Part shown: in pieces, positions 39,554-49,024 of the stretch
Layout: the number at the start of each line of letters is the position of its first letter
Numbering within the stretch: the first letter of the stretch is position 1
Assembly: GCA_009746045.1 (NCBI GenBank)
Contig: RPFO01000165.1
Span: 1,536,046-1,600,045, forward strand
DNA from: Mesostigma viride
Taxonomy: Eukaryota > Streptophyta > Mesostigmatophyceae > Mesostigmatales > Mesostigmataceae
Reading direction: 5' to 3'
DNA: 64,000 nt
Position numbers and translations under genes: made by a program
Notes under the pieces: generated by a model
The model's database searches: none
What the model saw: only the letters and a program-made list of their open reading frames with translations
What the model was told of the DNA's origin: nothing

Positions 39554-41712
39554 ATGGCTTCCAACAACGTCAACGACAACAACAACAAGGGGAAGGCGCC
39601 TGCCAGGCGCACATCCCCCCGACTCACGCCGGAGGGCACGCCCTCCGCCAACGATGCAGCGAGGGTGACGCCTAGCGTCACCTTCCGCACGGTGGTCGCC
39701 GACCACCCCAGGCGTCGGACCCCGCAGGTGGGGACCGGCGCCCGGGGGATGGCGAGCGGACGTCCGTTTGCCACTGGCGGCTCGTCCGCCATGGCACCCG
39801 GGGGGCAGGTTCCCCGAGCACGTAATTCCCCCATCGCAGGTGATGGGGGTCGTGAACGGAGTGACTCCTCGGAAGAGGACGGGGAGGTGCCGCCTGTGAG
39901 GCCACGGCCTTCGCTAGAGATTTCTTCCCAGACGCCAGCGACGTCTGGTAATCTCTCGGTGGGCCGACAGATGGCCATCCTGGACATCGACCGGTATGGT
40001 GCGCATGTTCCGCCGCCTGTAGAGTTCGGGCGCTTACCGTATCTTCTCCCCATCGGGGAAGACGACATCCCAGCGTTCATCTCGGTGAACGGCTGGATCA
40101 TTCGCCAGCGTTTTCAGTTGACCGCCGATGAGCCGACGCATGCGATGGATGTTCATCGGACGCACACGCTGCTCGAGCATCGTTTGCGGATGCAGTTCAA
40201 CATGATCCAGGTGGCCGTTTGGATGTGGTGTTTCGCCAATAGGCCGAGGCGCAATCCAGGCACTGTGGATCAGTGGGCGTACAGGCAGCGTCAGAGAGAG
40301 GCGCTGCGCGTGGTCGCCAAGCAGGAGATCACGCTGACTCCGTTGCCGCCGTGGCCCCAAGTCACGCCAGTTGGCTGGGGCCCGGAGAGGCGCGAGGCGA
40401 CTGCGATGCCGCCTGCGACGGAGCGCGGGGCGGCAGTCGCCCCTACCACGCCCATGGGTGGTGAAACCACCCAGGACCCTCTGGCAGGTCAGAGGGTCCA
40501 GCCTCAGCAGCGGGCTCCCCCGCCCAGTGTGGGGGGCCAGGTGGCTGAGGAGGCCACCGGGGTTGCAGGGACCCCGGCGGCGACGCCAGCTCCCGGGGTC
40601 GCAGGGACCCCGGCAGCGACGCCCGCGCCTCCGGCGCAGGCGGGGGAGGTAACTCCCATGGAGGGTGTCACTGGCACCTCCAGCGGCTCTGGGGGGCAGG
40701 CCCCCTCTAGTCGCAACAGGGACAAGGCCCTGGCTGGGCCGGAGGGGCCTCAGGGTCCCACCCTGGCAGGGCAGCAGCCGGCACGGCTGGACGGCGACCT
40801 GGAAGGTCAGGACATCATCACCCTGAATGATGAGCCTGTGTGGCGGGCCATTCAGGCTGCCACCGCCTCCTTCCGTGGGCTGGCCGACAGGAGCCAGCAG
40901 CTGCACGTCGCGGAGGCGGGCAGCCTAGTGTGTGCGATTATCACGCATATACTGGGCTTGCCCAAAGTCCACGCGGACACACGCAGGGTGTGCGACGACT
41001 TGCTGCCTGCCCTGCAGGCCCTCCTCTCAGGGAGGAGGGTGCAGGGTAACAGGGTTCGCCTGGTGCGACTCATGGAGCTCCTGCACAATGCCATCATGAA
41101 AGGGGCGGGTAGGTGGCTGCCTACCTGGCTGCATCATGATTTTACTAACCCTACTGACGATGACGTGTCTCTCTCTCCCACCTTCCATGACTGGGAGGAG
41201 GCCCGCAGCAGGAGGCGGGAAGTCACACATACTCACACCCCCACCCAGCCCACCCCTATGTTGCCTACCCATCCTACACAGCCCATGCTTGCCTCTCCTG
41301 CTCAGCTCACTCAGATAGCACCTCCCTCTCAGCATGTCTCTCCTGTGAATGCTGCAGCAGCAACACCATCTTCTCCCTCACCCCCTGCATCCCCCTCCAG
41401 GTGGCCCACATACAATGAAAACCGTCCTGTGGATAGGATTAATGTCAGGGGGCTGCCTGAGGGGTATACTAGGGAGCAGGGGAATCATGCACTTCTCTCT
41501 CTTCAGCTGGCTAGGGAGGAACTGAATGTCAAGAATTGGTTTGGATCTCTCATGCAGGGGGATTTTTACCATCAGTCCTCCTCTCAGATTCAGAATCTCA
41601 TCCTTGTCTTCCAGCGTAGGTATCCCAAGTGGCAGGACACGCAGGCTAGGGCAGTTTGGGAGGCCTTCATGCAGGAGCTAACTGACCTCCTCTCCACCCC
41701 CTCAGCTGTGGA
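39554..41712 (+). CDS. Cop1-R gag, N-terminal part
   Basis: ATG 39554 (MASNNVNDNNNKGK, context AAAAAACATGGC) lies 43 bases after the LTR. The upstream open codons run into the LTR and are not needed. The N-terminal 130 residues are basic and Pro/Gly-rich. Two tandem copies of GVAGTPAATPAP lie near 335-360. A helical capsid-like region starts near WRAIQAATASFRGLADRSQQ. A Pro/Thr-rich hinge (HTHTPTQPTPMLPTHPTQP) precedes the conserved block VDRINVRGLPEGYTREQGNH. The frame is broken at VDIY by RLE-A and continues at about 48018 (GAFRWVEEYRVTSVDY). Confidence 0.8.
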
Positions 41713-41854
41713 CATATATATTAAAAATATAATTACTTACAGCAGAGTGAAATCACTCAAACCAAAGCAAACGCCCAGCTATAAACCTATATACAGAGCC
41801 ATGTCAAAGCTCTATACTACGATAAGACCAATGGAAACGCCTAACGGGAGGAAC

Positions 41855-44065
41855 CTAATAGCCCTGCTGCACCGCAAAATCAGCCCGCGTACGGCGGAGC
41901 ATGATGTCAGCCATGGCCCGAGTCAGCGCCACCGACAAGCGCTGACGCCAATATGACGTCCAGGTCCGCGCCGACCATGGGGCCCGCTGGCCCTCCAGGT
42001 CCAGCCGATCCTCCCGGAGCCGGCAACACTCCTTGAAGAAGGCGGAGGTCAGGGGCCCCATGGCCCCAAACTCCTCCAGGACAAAGGGCACCACACGATG
42101 GTGCCCGACGTCGCCGTAGGCCAGGAGCTTGGCCCGCTCCGCCCGGTCCGCCGTGTAACCTGCCGTGAGGGAGGCCCCAGCCACGTGGCTAAGAGCCAAG
42201 GGCCGCGCCACCGAAACGTCAATAAGCAGATGCCGGCCACCCCCCTCAAAGTCCAGCACCACGATGTCAGGCCGGTGGTTGGGGGAATAGAAGGCAGCGC
42301 CATCCGCATCCTCGGACCGGATGTTCGCGTGGGGGAAAACCGACCGAATCATGGCGAGCACCACCGTCAGGAGGACAGTGTGCAAATACAAATACCAATT
42401 CTGATTCTGTTGGCCCCCCATGCAGGCAAGGTAGTGAGTCCCCGTGGGATCCAGCGGCTGCCCACAGCTACCACAAGGCCGCCCGGCCGGAACAAGAGGC
42501 TGCGGGGCAAATAGCTGGTGCCGGAGCGCCACCGAGTAGTGGCTGGGAGCCAAGGCGAATGGGGGGGCCATGGGAAGAGCACGAAGGTACGCCGAGCCCA
42601 CACTCCGCAAGGAAAGCGAGAACAGCCACGCACGTCCCTGGGCGTTGAGGTCCGCGAAAAGAGCAATCCAATCAGCCGTGTGCAGAATACCCGCGTAGGT
42701 TTTCTGGTGTTTATCGATGACGCGAGCAGGGAATGCGGCGGGAGATTGAACGGAGGCGACCGAGGGAGTGCCGCGAGGGAGGTGGCGCTGTACCGCCTGA
42801 GCGGCACGGACGGGAGAACAGGCCTGCTGGATCTCAGCATAGGCCTCCTGGATGGCGGTGACGAAGGGCAAAGGGCTGCTGGGGTCCAGGAGGTCAGGCG
42901 CTGCCGTTGCCAAAAGGGGCAGGAGCCGGCAGCTTTCCGCCCACGACTGAGCGACGGAGCCCAAAAATGCTGCTGGGGCCAGCCGGGCGGCACGAGTCAG
43001 ACCGCAGCCACCCATCCGTGCAGGCAGGGAGGCAATGCGAATAGCATGTGGCGGGAGGTCGGGGCCCGGGACCAGCTGCGCCAAGGCCGACTGGATGCGT
43101 TCGTCGTGGCCCTCGGCGGCCAGCCGGACCTGAGACGGAAGAGCGCCCCGGAGCCAGTGAACGACGCGAGGGTGAGCGCAAAACCACAGAAGCAGACCCT
43201 TGGTCTGCGAATCATGAAGGCGCGCAATCAAGGGCAGTACCTCAGTGCGTGCCTCGAGGGCGGCCCGCAGAGCATCGATGACAAACGCGGGGTCGCCAAC
43301 CGGAACGCCGAGGACATCCAACCCATGGAGGCGCTCGTCCCGGCCCAAGAGCTGGGGCGGAAAGCCGGAGCAATCACCTTGGGGCGAGTACACCGCGCAC
43401 TTGGCAAGGGTCAACTGGAGGTTGATGTCGGCCACCGCGGTCTGCAGTGCCAGCAGAGCCGCGGTGGTGTCCGGCACAGGGCCCAGCAGGTAGATATCAT
43501 CCAAGTAGGCCTGAATAGCGACCGCCGGGTGGGCAGCATGGACCGCTTGGAGGCAACCCTGGAGGGGGGCGGCAAAGTACAGGGGTCCCAGGGGGTCCCC
43601 TTGCTGGGTGCCCGACCGCGACAGCAGGCCGCCGCGAGTGCCGTCCTCCATGATGTGAACCAGTTGGCCGGGCTGGCCGTAGCACACGGCTGTCCAAGCG
43701 TACAAGTCCTCGAAGGACTCCATGACGGCCGCAAACATGCTGGCGCGGGACAGACTGTTGAACGCGTTGTGGCAGTCGACCTTGACGACAGCGTGGGTGG
43801 GGTGGGCCTCGAGGTAGGCCTGCACCGAATGGATGAGGATATCCGCCCCGCCTGGAGTCGTCACCCCCAGCTGGGCCGCCACCGAGGTCTCACCCGCTGC
43901 GAGGGGCGGGCAGAAAAAGGCACGGAGCTCGGGCGCCTTTTGGCGGCAGATCACTTTGCCCACGAGCTTGCGGAGCACCTCACCGCAGGCGATCGGGCGC
44001 ACCTTGCCCTCGGGGGGGGCAAGACACCCTTGAGCAGAGCGAGGAGGCGAGCGCCCGCTAACCAC
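41855..44065 (-). CDS. RLE-A copy 2 reverse transcriptase and restriction-like endonuclease
   Basis: A 736-residue frame; the true protein starts upstream in another phase. RT blocks: KVRPIACGEVLRKL, VVKVDCHNAFNSL (about 95-108), GTQQGDPLGPLYFAA (about 157), AYLDDIYLLG (about 185). A thumb/connector follows. Then CGSCGQPLDPTGTHYLAC (CX2CX9HX3C, about 525), and the endonuclease core RPDIVVLDFEGGGRHLLIDV (about 590-610). The C-terminus ends RTRADFAVQQGY at 41855. In R2 relatives this protein nicks target DNA and primes reverse transcription there. The join with the upstream frame needs one base removed or added in the C8 run near 44015, and copy 1 has the same run length. Confidence 0.85.
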   Translation of the reverse strand: MVSGRSPPRSAQGCLAPPEGKVRPIACGEVLRKLVGKVICRQKAPELRAFFCPPLAAGETSVAAQLGVTTPGGADILIHSVQAYLEAHPTHAVVKVDCHNAFNSLSRASMFAAVMESFEDLYAWTAVCYGQPGQLVHIMEDGTRGGLLSRSGTQQGDPLGPLYFAAPLQGCLQAVHAAHPAVAIQAYLDDIYLLGPVPDTTAALLALQTAVADINLQLTLAKCAVYSPQGDCSGFPPQLLGRDERLHGLDVLGVPVGDPAFVIDALRAALEARTEVLPLIARLHDSQTKGLLLWFCAHPRVVHWLRGALPSQVRLAAEGHDERIQSALAQLVPGPDLPPHAIRIASLPARMGGCGLTRAARLAPAAFLGSVAQSWAESCRLLPLLATAAPDLLDPSSPLPFVTAIQEAYAEIQQACSPVRAAQAVQRHLPRGTPSVASVQSPAAFPARVIDKHQKTYAGILHTADWIALFADLNAQGRAWLFSLSLRSVGSAYLRALPMAPPFALAPSHYSVALRHQLFAPQPLVPAGRPCGSCGQPLDPTGTHYLACMGGQQNQNWYLYLHTVLLTVVLAMIRSVFPHANIRSEDADGAAFYSPNHRPDIVVLDFEGGGRHLLIDVSVARPLALSHVAGASLTAGYTADRAERAKLLAYGDVGHHRVVPFVLEEFGAMGPLTSAFFKECCRLREDRLDLEGQRAPWSARTWTSYWRQRLSVALTRAMADIMLRRTRADFAVQQGY

Positions 44066-45654
44066 TCGCGCGCAGCGGGAGGAACGCGACCAGCCGCCAG
44101 GTCAATGAGGGTGTCAAAGAGAATGTCCTCGCCCCCATGCCCCACCAGGACCTCCAAGTGCTCGTAGCGCCAGCCCGACGGCCCGGTAGAGGAAGCCCGC
44201 GGGACCGCACGCATCACCTCCAGGAAGCAGTCGCGGTCCAGCCGGAGGGGGGCCGGCAGGGGGTCCGGCACGGGCAGCTGGAATCCGGGCTCCGCAGGGT
44301 GAAGAGCCTCCAAGGCCGCCAGGGTAGCCGCATTGGCGGGGGCGAGCTTGGCCATTTCCAAGCGGGTCATGGCCCGGCTGAGCTGCCCCTCGCGGACGAG
44401 GCGGATGACGTCGGCGGCCACCCGCTCGAAGTTGACCTCCCCCGACAGCCGGGCCGTGCGCGGGGGCGGCACGCCAAACAGCCCCTCCCAGTCCCCCTGC
44501 AGAAAGCGTCGGCAACGGGCAATAACCGCACCCTGGAGGCCGCGCACACCACGCCCGAGAGGGGTGAGGAGCAGGCGGGGGGTCACCATGTGCAGTTTAA
44601 AGCCCAGCGGGTCGTCCGGAGCGGCGTGCATGCGCCGGAGAGAAACGATTGCACATTGCGCGAAAAGGCTACGCGCGCGGTGGGGGAGGTCGGTCAGGGT
44701 AGACGTCGGGTTGATGGCGCATGCATCCCAGGGAACCGTGTCAAGCCAACGCCAACTGGCCGAGTAGTCGGGCGGCGGGGGCTGGGAGCCGGTGGGAGCC
44801 GAGGCGGGAGGGGGGGAGGGGGCCGGGACTGCTGGCCGGTTGAGGGGCCGTTGAGCAACACAGGCGCGCGCGTGCTGAGCGCGCCCGTGAATGGAGTACA
44901 CCCGCTGGCAGTGAGCTTCCGGGCACCGGTAACAGCTCATGGCCTGCAGATCCGCCGCGCCGAGATCGGGGTGCACAGCGCGAAGGTGCTGGCAGAGGAG
45001 GTTACGGTTGTGGAACACACCCGCACACGGGGACCCCGTGGGAAGCAGCACGGCACACCGGTGAAGGCCGTCGGCGGGCGCTGAGTGGCGGGGAGCGGCG
45101 CCAGCAAAGGCAGGACGTGGGGCCTGCGGCGTCTCCCCAGCCGGGCCGGCAGGCGCGCGCACCACGACCCGACCAGCGCCCGGCAGGCCCGCCGGGGCCA
45201 CGGAGGAGGCAGTGCCCACCGGGGAGACCCCCAGCGGAGGGGGATCGAGAACGCCGGCGCCCCTCCCAGGGGGACTCGCCAGCGCGCCCGCGACCACCCC
45301 AGGCCCCGGCAACGAGGCCGGGGGCGGCGGCCGAGGGGTCGGGGAGGCAGCTGGCCCCGGGGCCCGGTGGGGACCCGGCAGGGGACCCAGCGAGACCGGG
45401 GGCGGGCCGAGAGGAAGCGCAGTCCCAGGGGGCGGCACAACAGCCCGGCACAACGGGCAGCGCGGCACGGAGTGGAGCAAGCTGCGCGCGATGCACGCTT
45501 GATGGAATGTGTGGCCGCACGCGGGCAGGCGACACAAGCCATCCCCCGGCCGGAAGGGCTCAAGGCAGATGGCACAGGAGCCCGACTCGGGGTCGTCCCC
45601 CTCCAGAAGGGACCGGACATGAGGGGGGGCGGGTCCCAGCCGGCCTCCCAGCAA
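43951..45654 (-). CDS. RLE-A copy 2 RING-H2, C2H2-like fingers and RT N-terminus
   Basis: 567 residues. The RING-H2 finger is at about 27-70: CAIC, 15 residues, CGHTFHQAC, 11 residues, CPLC. A Pro/Gly-rich linker of about 110 residues follows. Two C2H2-like fingers (CAGVF...CQHLRAVH; CPEAHC...HGRAQHARAC) are near 190-255. Then comes the region before RT and STGPSGWRYEHLEVL near 515. N-terminal C2H2 fingers are known in R2-type proteins and bind target DNA; the RING is an addition. Upstream phase changes by one base in a C run near 45625, where copy 1 has one more C. Confidence 0.8.
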   Translation of the reverse strand: MLGGRLGPAPPHVRSLLEGDDPESGSCAICLEPFRPGDGLCRLPACGHTFHQACIARSLLHSVPRCPLCRAVVPPPGTALPLGPPPVSLGPLPGPHRAPGPAASPTPRPPPPASLPGPGVVAGALASPPGRGAGVLDPPPLGVSPVGTASSVAPAGLPGAGRVVVRAPAGPAGETPQAPRPAFAGAAPRHSAPADGLHRCAVLLPTGSPCAGVFHNRNLLCQHLRAVHPDLGAADLQAMSCYRCPEAHCQRVYSIHGRAQHARACVAQRPLNRPAVPAPSPPPASAPTGSQPPPPDYSASWRWLDTVPWDACAINPTSTLTDLPHRARSLFAQCAIVSLRRMHAAPDDPLGFKLHMVTPRLLLTPLGRGVRGLQGAVIARCRRFLQGDWEGLFGVPPPRTARLSGEVNFERVAADVIRLVREGQLSRAMTRLEMAKLAPANAATLAALEALHPAEPGFQLPVPDPLPAPLRLDRDCFLEVMRAVPRASSTGPSGWRYEHLEVLVGHGGEDILFDTLIDLAAGRVPPAAREWLAGARLLALLKGVLPPPRARCARSPAVRCSASSWAK

Positions 45655-46193
45655 CCCGGGAGAGCGGCAATCTGGGCGCGCGAGAGGATGCCGACCGGTT
45701 GGTCAGCCGCGGGGTGCCATTCGTGCGGGATGCCTGCCAACTCCAGGATGTCGTGGAGGAAGGCAGAAACAGGCGTCCCCGCGGTTAGGGGCTGGGCGCG
45801 CCCGGCCGAGTCCACCAAGATGGCCTGGCCGCCCTGAACCGCGATGGGGGCCCCGAACTCCACACGCAGCATGGCGGCCTGCGCCAGGCTGAGGGAGGTG
45901 ATGAGAAAGCCCCCACTGGCAACCGGGCCGGGAGGCGGGGCCTGGGCGTCCAAGAAGAGGCGAAGCTGCCGCGGGGACATGAGGCCCAGGTCGGCGCCGC
46001 CCGCGAGGTAGGCCGCCCGCACCGAGACCTGTGCGTCTCGAGCCACCGCCGTGACGAACTCGACCACCTCCTGACCCACCCGCTCGTCCAGGGAAAGCAG
46101 CTCTTCCTGCCGGGCGGCCGGGAGATGCCACGGCAGCCGGCAGCCGGCGTGATATCCTTCCAAGACATACCCCCAAAGAGTCGAGGCCGTCAC
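44937..46193 (-). pseudogene. RLE-A copy 2 linker domain, running out of frame over RING
   Basis: The first 190 residues (TASTLWGYVLEGYHAG ... PGCWEAGWDPPP) match the linker of copy 1 and look like genuine protein. After about 45630 the frame is out of phase with the RING and should be ignored. The start shown is a GTG overlapping the TGA of the preceding frame (GTGA), so it may be a reinitiation site or simply another one-base shift. The fold is not recognised. Confidence 0.5.
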
Positions 46194-46233
46194 CGGGGGG
46201 CGGCGGAAAGAAATGTCGCCCGCACCTGCGCAA

Positions 46234-47022
46234 CTAGGGCCAGGAAGGCCGGGGGCCTAGGGAGCGAGGGGAAGGCGGCCTGGAGCCCGACCGCGTCCAG
46301 CAACAAAGGGCAGTACGCCCAAGAAAAGGTGGCGCGGCCCACCACGCCGACAATGTGCGAGGGCGGCCACGAGGTGAACGCGTGGGCCCGGGGGCCGCCG
46401 TCCCACGCGGCAAGGACGGGGGTGGCGGCTGGGTGGCCAACCGCGGCCGGGGGAAGGGAGGCCAGAGCGTCGGGGAGCGAGGGGCCGGGGGCGGGCGCCG
46501 GGGTCGCCAGGCCCGCCGGGGGTCGGCCGGGCCCAGCCCAGGCGACAGCGCCGCGCCCCCGTCGGCGGGGCCAGGCGACGGGTGGGGCCCCGGGGCCGAG
46601 GGCGCCAGGGCCCGAGCAACGGCGGCCCCATCGGGCAGGCCACGGCCCGCCCCGAGGGCCTCGGCAGGGGGGCACACGGGGCAGGGGGCCGGAGCACCCA
46701 GCGGGGAGGGCAGCCCGGGGGCCCGCCGGGGGGGACAGCGCGGGCACGTCCAGGAGCCCGGCGGGACCCGGTAGAGCCGGGGAGTAAGACACTGCAAGTG
46801 CCACCCGGAATTGCAAGCATCACAAACTAACATGTGGTGCCCGCGGTGCCCGCTCCGGCAGACCTCGCAGACCAAGGAGGGGGAGACCGGGGCGCCCGAG
46901 CCCCCCGCAGCCGGGTCGCCCACCTCCGCAAGAAGGGCCGCAAGCCGAGAGGACCGCCGAGGCGCCAACCGGGGAGCGGGGGAGCCGTTGGGCGAAGGGG
47001 GTCGTGGGTCGTCCATGAACAA
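46234..47022 (-). CDS. RLE-A copy 2 PHD-finger ORF
   Basis: ATG 47022 (MFMDDPRPPSPNG) is the first ATG downstream of the monomers and a G/C-run leader. The PHD finger spans about residues 52-96 in C4HC3 spacing: CEVC, VCDAC, GWHLQC, SWTCPRC. It is followed by Pro/Ala/Arg-rich sequence. From about 46700 the frame 46816-46190 reads more like protein (HIVGVVGRATFSWAYCPLLL), implying a shift shared with copy 1. A histone-tail-binding role is inferred from the PHD family only. Confidence 0.75.
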   Translation of the reverse strand: MFMDDPRPPSPNGSPAPRLAPRRSSRLAALLAEVGDPAAGGSGAPVSPSLVCEVCRSGHRGHHMLVCDACNSGWHLQCLTPRLYRVPPGSWTCPRCPPRRAPGLPSPLGAPAPCPVCPPAEALGAGRGLPDGAAVARALAPSAPGPHPSPGPADGGAALSPGLGPADPRRAWRPRRPPPAPRSPTLWPPFPRPRLATQPPPPSLPRGTAAPGPTRSPRGRPRTLSAWWAAPPFLGRTALCCWTRSGSRPPSPRSLGPRPSWP

Positions 47023-47044
47023 TCAGGGCAGGCGTGGCAGCCAC

Positions 47045-47130
47045 CGAGGGGGGGGGCGGGGGGTGTGGGGGGCGGAGCCCCCCACGCGGGGGGTTTGGGG
47101 GGCGGCAGCCCCCCAACGCGCTGCGGTCGC
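47045..47130 (-). other. G-run leader of RLE-A copy 2
   Basis: The plus strand has repeated runs of six or more G with C-run partners (GGGGGGCGGAGCCCCCC, then GGGGGGCGGCAGCCCCCC). This can form G-quadruplexes on one strand and two stable hairpins. It lies between the monomers and the PHD start. The same tract is at 9327-9400 in copy 1. Confidence 0.7.
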
Positions 47131-47989
47131 GGTACCGCCTGCCGTCCGGCACTTTGAAGCCCGCCGGTGCTATAATTCCTATCGTCCACGCATGTTTTCC
47201 CCTGCCTCAAACCGCACGTTGCATTTAAATCTGGAGCCCAAAATTCACTGAAAACGTGTGCCAGCCGGTAGCAAACTGGGCCAAGCTGCCACGGAATGGT
47301 GGTACCGCCTGCCGTCCGGCACTTTGAAGCCCGCCGGTGCTATAATTCCTATCGTCCACGCATGTTTTCCCCTGCCTCAAACCGCACGTTGCATTTAAAT
47401 CTGGAGCCCAAAATTCACTGAAAACGTGTGCCAGCCGGTAGCAAACTGGGCCAAGCTGCCACGGAATGGTGGTACCGCCTGCCGTCCGGCACTTTGAAGC
47501 CCGCCGGTGCTATAATTCCTATCGTCCACGCATGTTTTCCCCTGCCTCAAACCGCACGTTGCATTTAAATCTGGAGCCCAAAATTCACTGAAAACGTGTG
47601 CCAGCCGGTAGCAAACTGGGCCAAGCTGCCACGGAATGGTGGTACCGCCTGCCGTCCGGCACTTTGAAGCCCGCCGGTGCTATAATTCCTATCGTCCACG
47701 CATGTTTTCCCCTGCCTCAAACCGCACGTTGCATTTAAATCTGGAGCCCAAAATGCACTGAAAACGTGTGCCAGCCGGTAGCAAACTGGGCCAAGCTGCC
47801 ACGGAATGGTGGTACCGCCTGCCGTCCGGCACTTGGAAGCCCGCCGGTGCTATAATTCCTATCGTCCACGCATGTTTTCCCCTGCCTCAAACCGCACGTT
47901 GCATTTAAATCTGGAGCCCAAAATGCACTGAAAACGTGTGCCAGCCGGTAGCAAACTGGGCCAAGCTGCCACGGAATGGTGGTACCGCC
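47131..47989 (-). repeat. RLE-A copy 2 170-bp 5' monomers (five copies)
   Basis: Unit starts at 47131, 47301, 47471, 47641 and 47811, plus 10 bases of a sixth at 47981; the period is exactly 170 bp. Units differ by only one or two bases. On the element strand each has AATTATAG and ATTTAAAT motifs upstream of the phase where copies end. Monomer number differs between copies (5 against 2). Confidence 0.9.
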
Positions 47990-48017
47990 TGGACATATAG
48001 CTCTAGCTGCTGGACAT

Positions 48018-48511
48018 ATATATGGGGCATTCAGGTGGGTAGAGGAATACAGGGTCACCTCCGTAGACTATGTGGCTGAGACCAAGAAATATGAGCTAGC
48101 CATCAAAGCACGTCCTGATGTCCAGCAGCTAGATCACAAGTTCTTGCTGCGTTCCTTCCTTGAGAAACTCAAACTTGACAAAAACACCTACGCTATGCTT
48201 GCAACAGGAATGGCAAAGTACTGGGAGGACATGAAGGAGGCATTGGATTATATCAAGCTGGCCTTGGCCCCCTTAGCCAGGGGGCCATGGGCACCTCTGT
48301 AAAGAGGGTCAGGGGGGAGGATAGGGAGGAGGAGGACAGGGAGAGGGAAGACAGGAGCAAGAGACCTGTCACCATGGCAGAAGTGAAGTCCCTGCTGGGA
48401 CAAATGTTTAAGGGCAAGGGCAAGGGCAAGGGCAAGGGCAAGGGCAAGGGCAGGGGCTGGGGCAAGGGCAAGGGTAAGGGGCAGTCTCCCTCCAAGGGGG
48501 GCAGCTCCAGC

Positions 48512-48600
<89 letters not shown>

Positions 48601-49024
48601 GCAGGACAAGGAGGACAAGTCTTCTCAGCGGTGCACCCGCTGTGGCATGAAGTACCACCTGCGGCCCACCTGCCGCAAGAACGTGGACGAGCTGGGGCAT
48701 TTGGACGTCCTGTGCCACAAGTGCCACGGGCCGCCCCACGGTGACCCCAAGGACTGCAAGCGGCCTCCTTACGGCAAGAAGTGTGAGTCTCCCTCTCATG
48801 CTGGCTTGAGTGTGCCTGCTTCACCTCTTTCATCTGCATGCCCCACTGTCAGAGCAGTGAGCAGTTCTGGAAAGGTGCTACAGCTGGTTTCAGAAGATTA
48901 TGTCTCTAAACCAACCTTCACATCTATGGTTCCCAAGGTGTGCAGAGTGTCCCCTCAGAGGATGCTCATATCAGTTTTCAGGAGCTTGCTTTGCAGTTGC
49001 ATTTCCTTTATGGGCATGAAGTGA
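48018..49024 (+). pseudogene. Cop1-R gag, C-terminal part
   Basis: Resumes gag after RLE-A: GAFRWVEEYRVTSVDYVAETKK to LATGMAKYWEDMKEALDYIK. It then shifts by one base near 48270 (GGCCCCCTTAG against GGCTCCCCTTAG in Cop1-L) into the frame with the Lys-Gly repeat, pure Asn run and the two zinc knuckles at about 48627-48760. Confidence 0.8.

Larger units (their letters stand above)
41713..47989 (-). mobile_element. RLE-A copy 2, full-length non-LTR retrotransposon
   Basis: About 6.3 kb on the minus strand: five 170-bp 5' monomers, PHD finger, linker, RING-H2, C2H2-like fingers, RT, CCHC zinc motif, restriction-like endonuclease and a 3' UTR with a TA-rich end. TGGACATATA lies on both sides (41709-41718 and 47990-47999), a target duplication inside Cop1 gag. 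The target is a short TA run. The domain order matches R2-type LINEs, with PHD and RING added. Confidence 0.9.

Noticed and set aside
41713-41956. End of the 861-residue plus-strand frame
   Set aside because: Beyond 41712 the frame reads the antisense of the RLE-A 3' UTR and C-terminus, so it is not gag.
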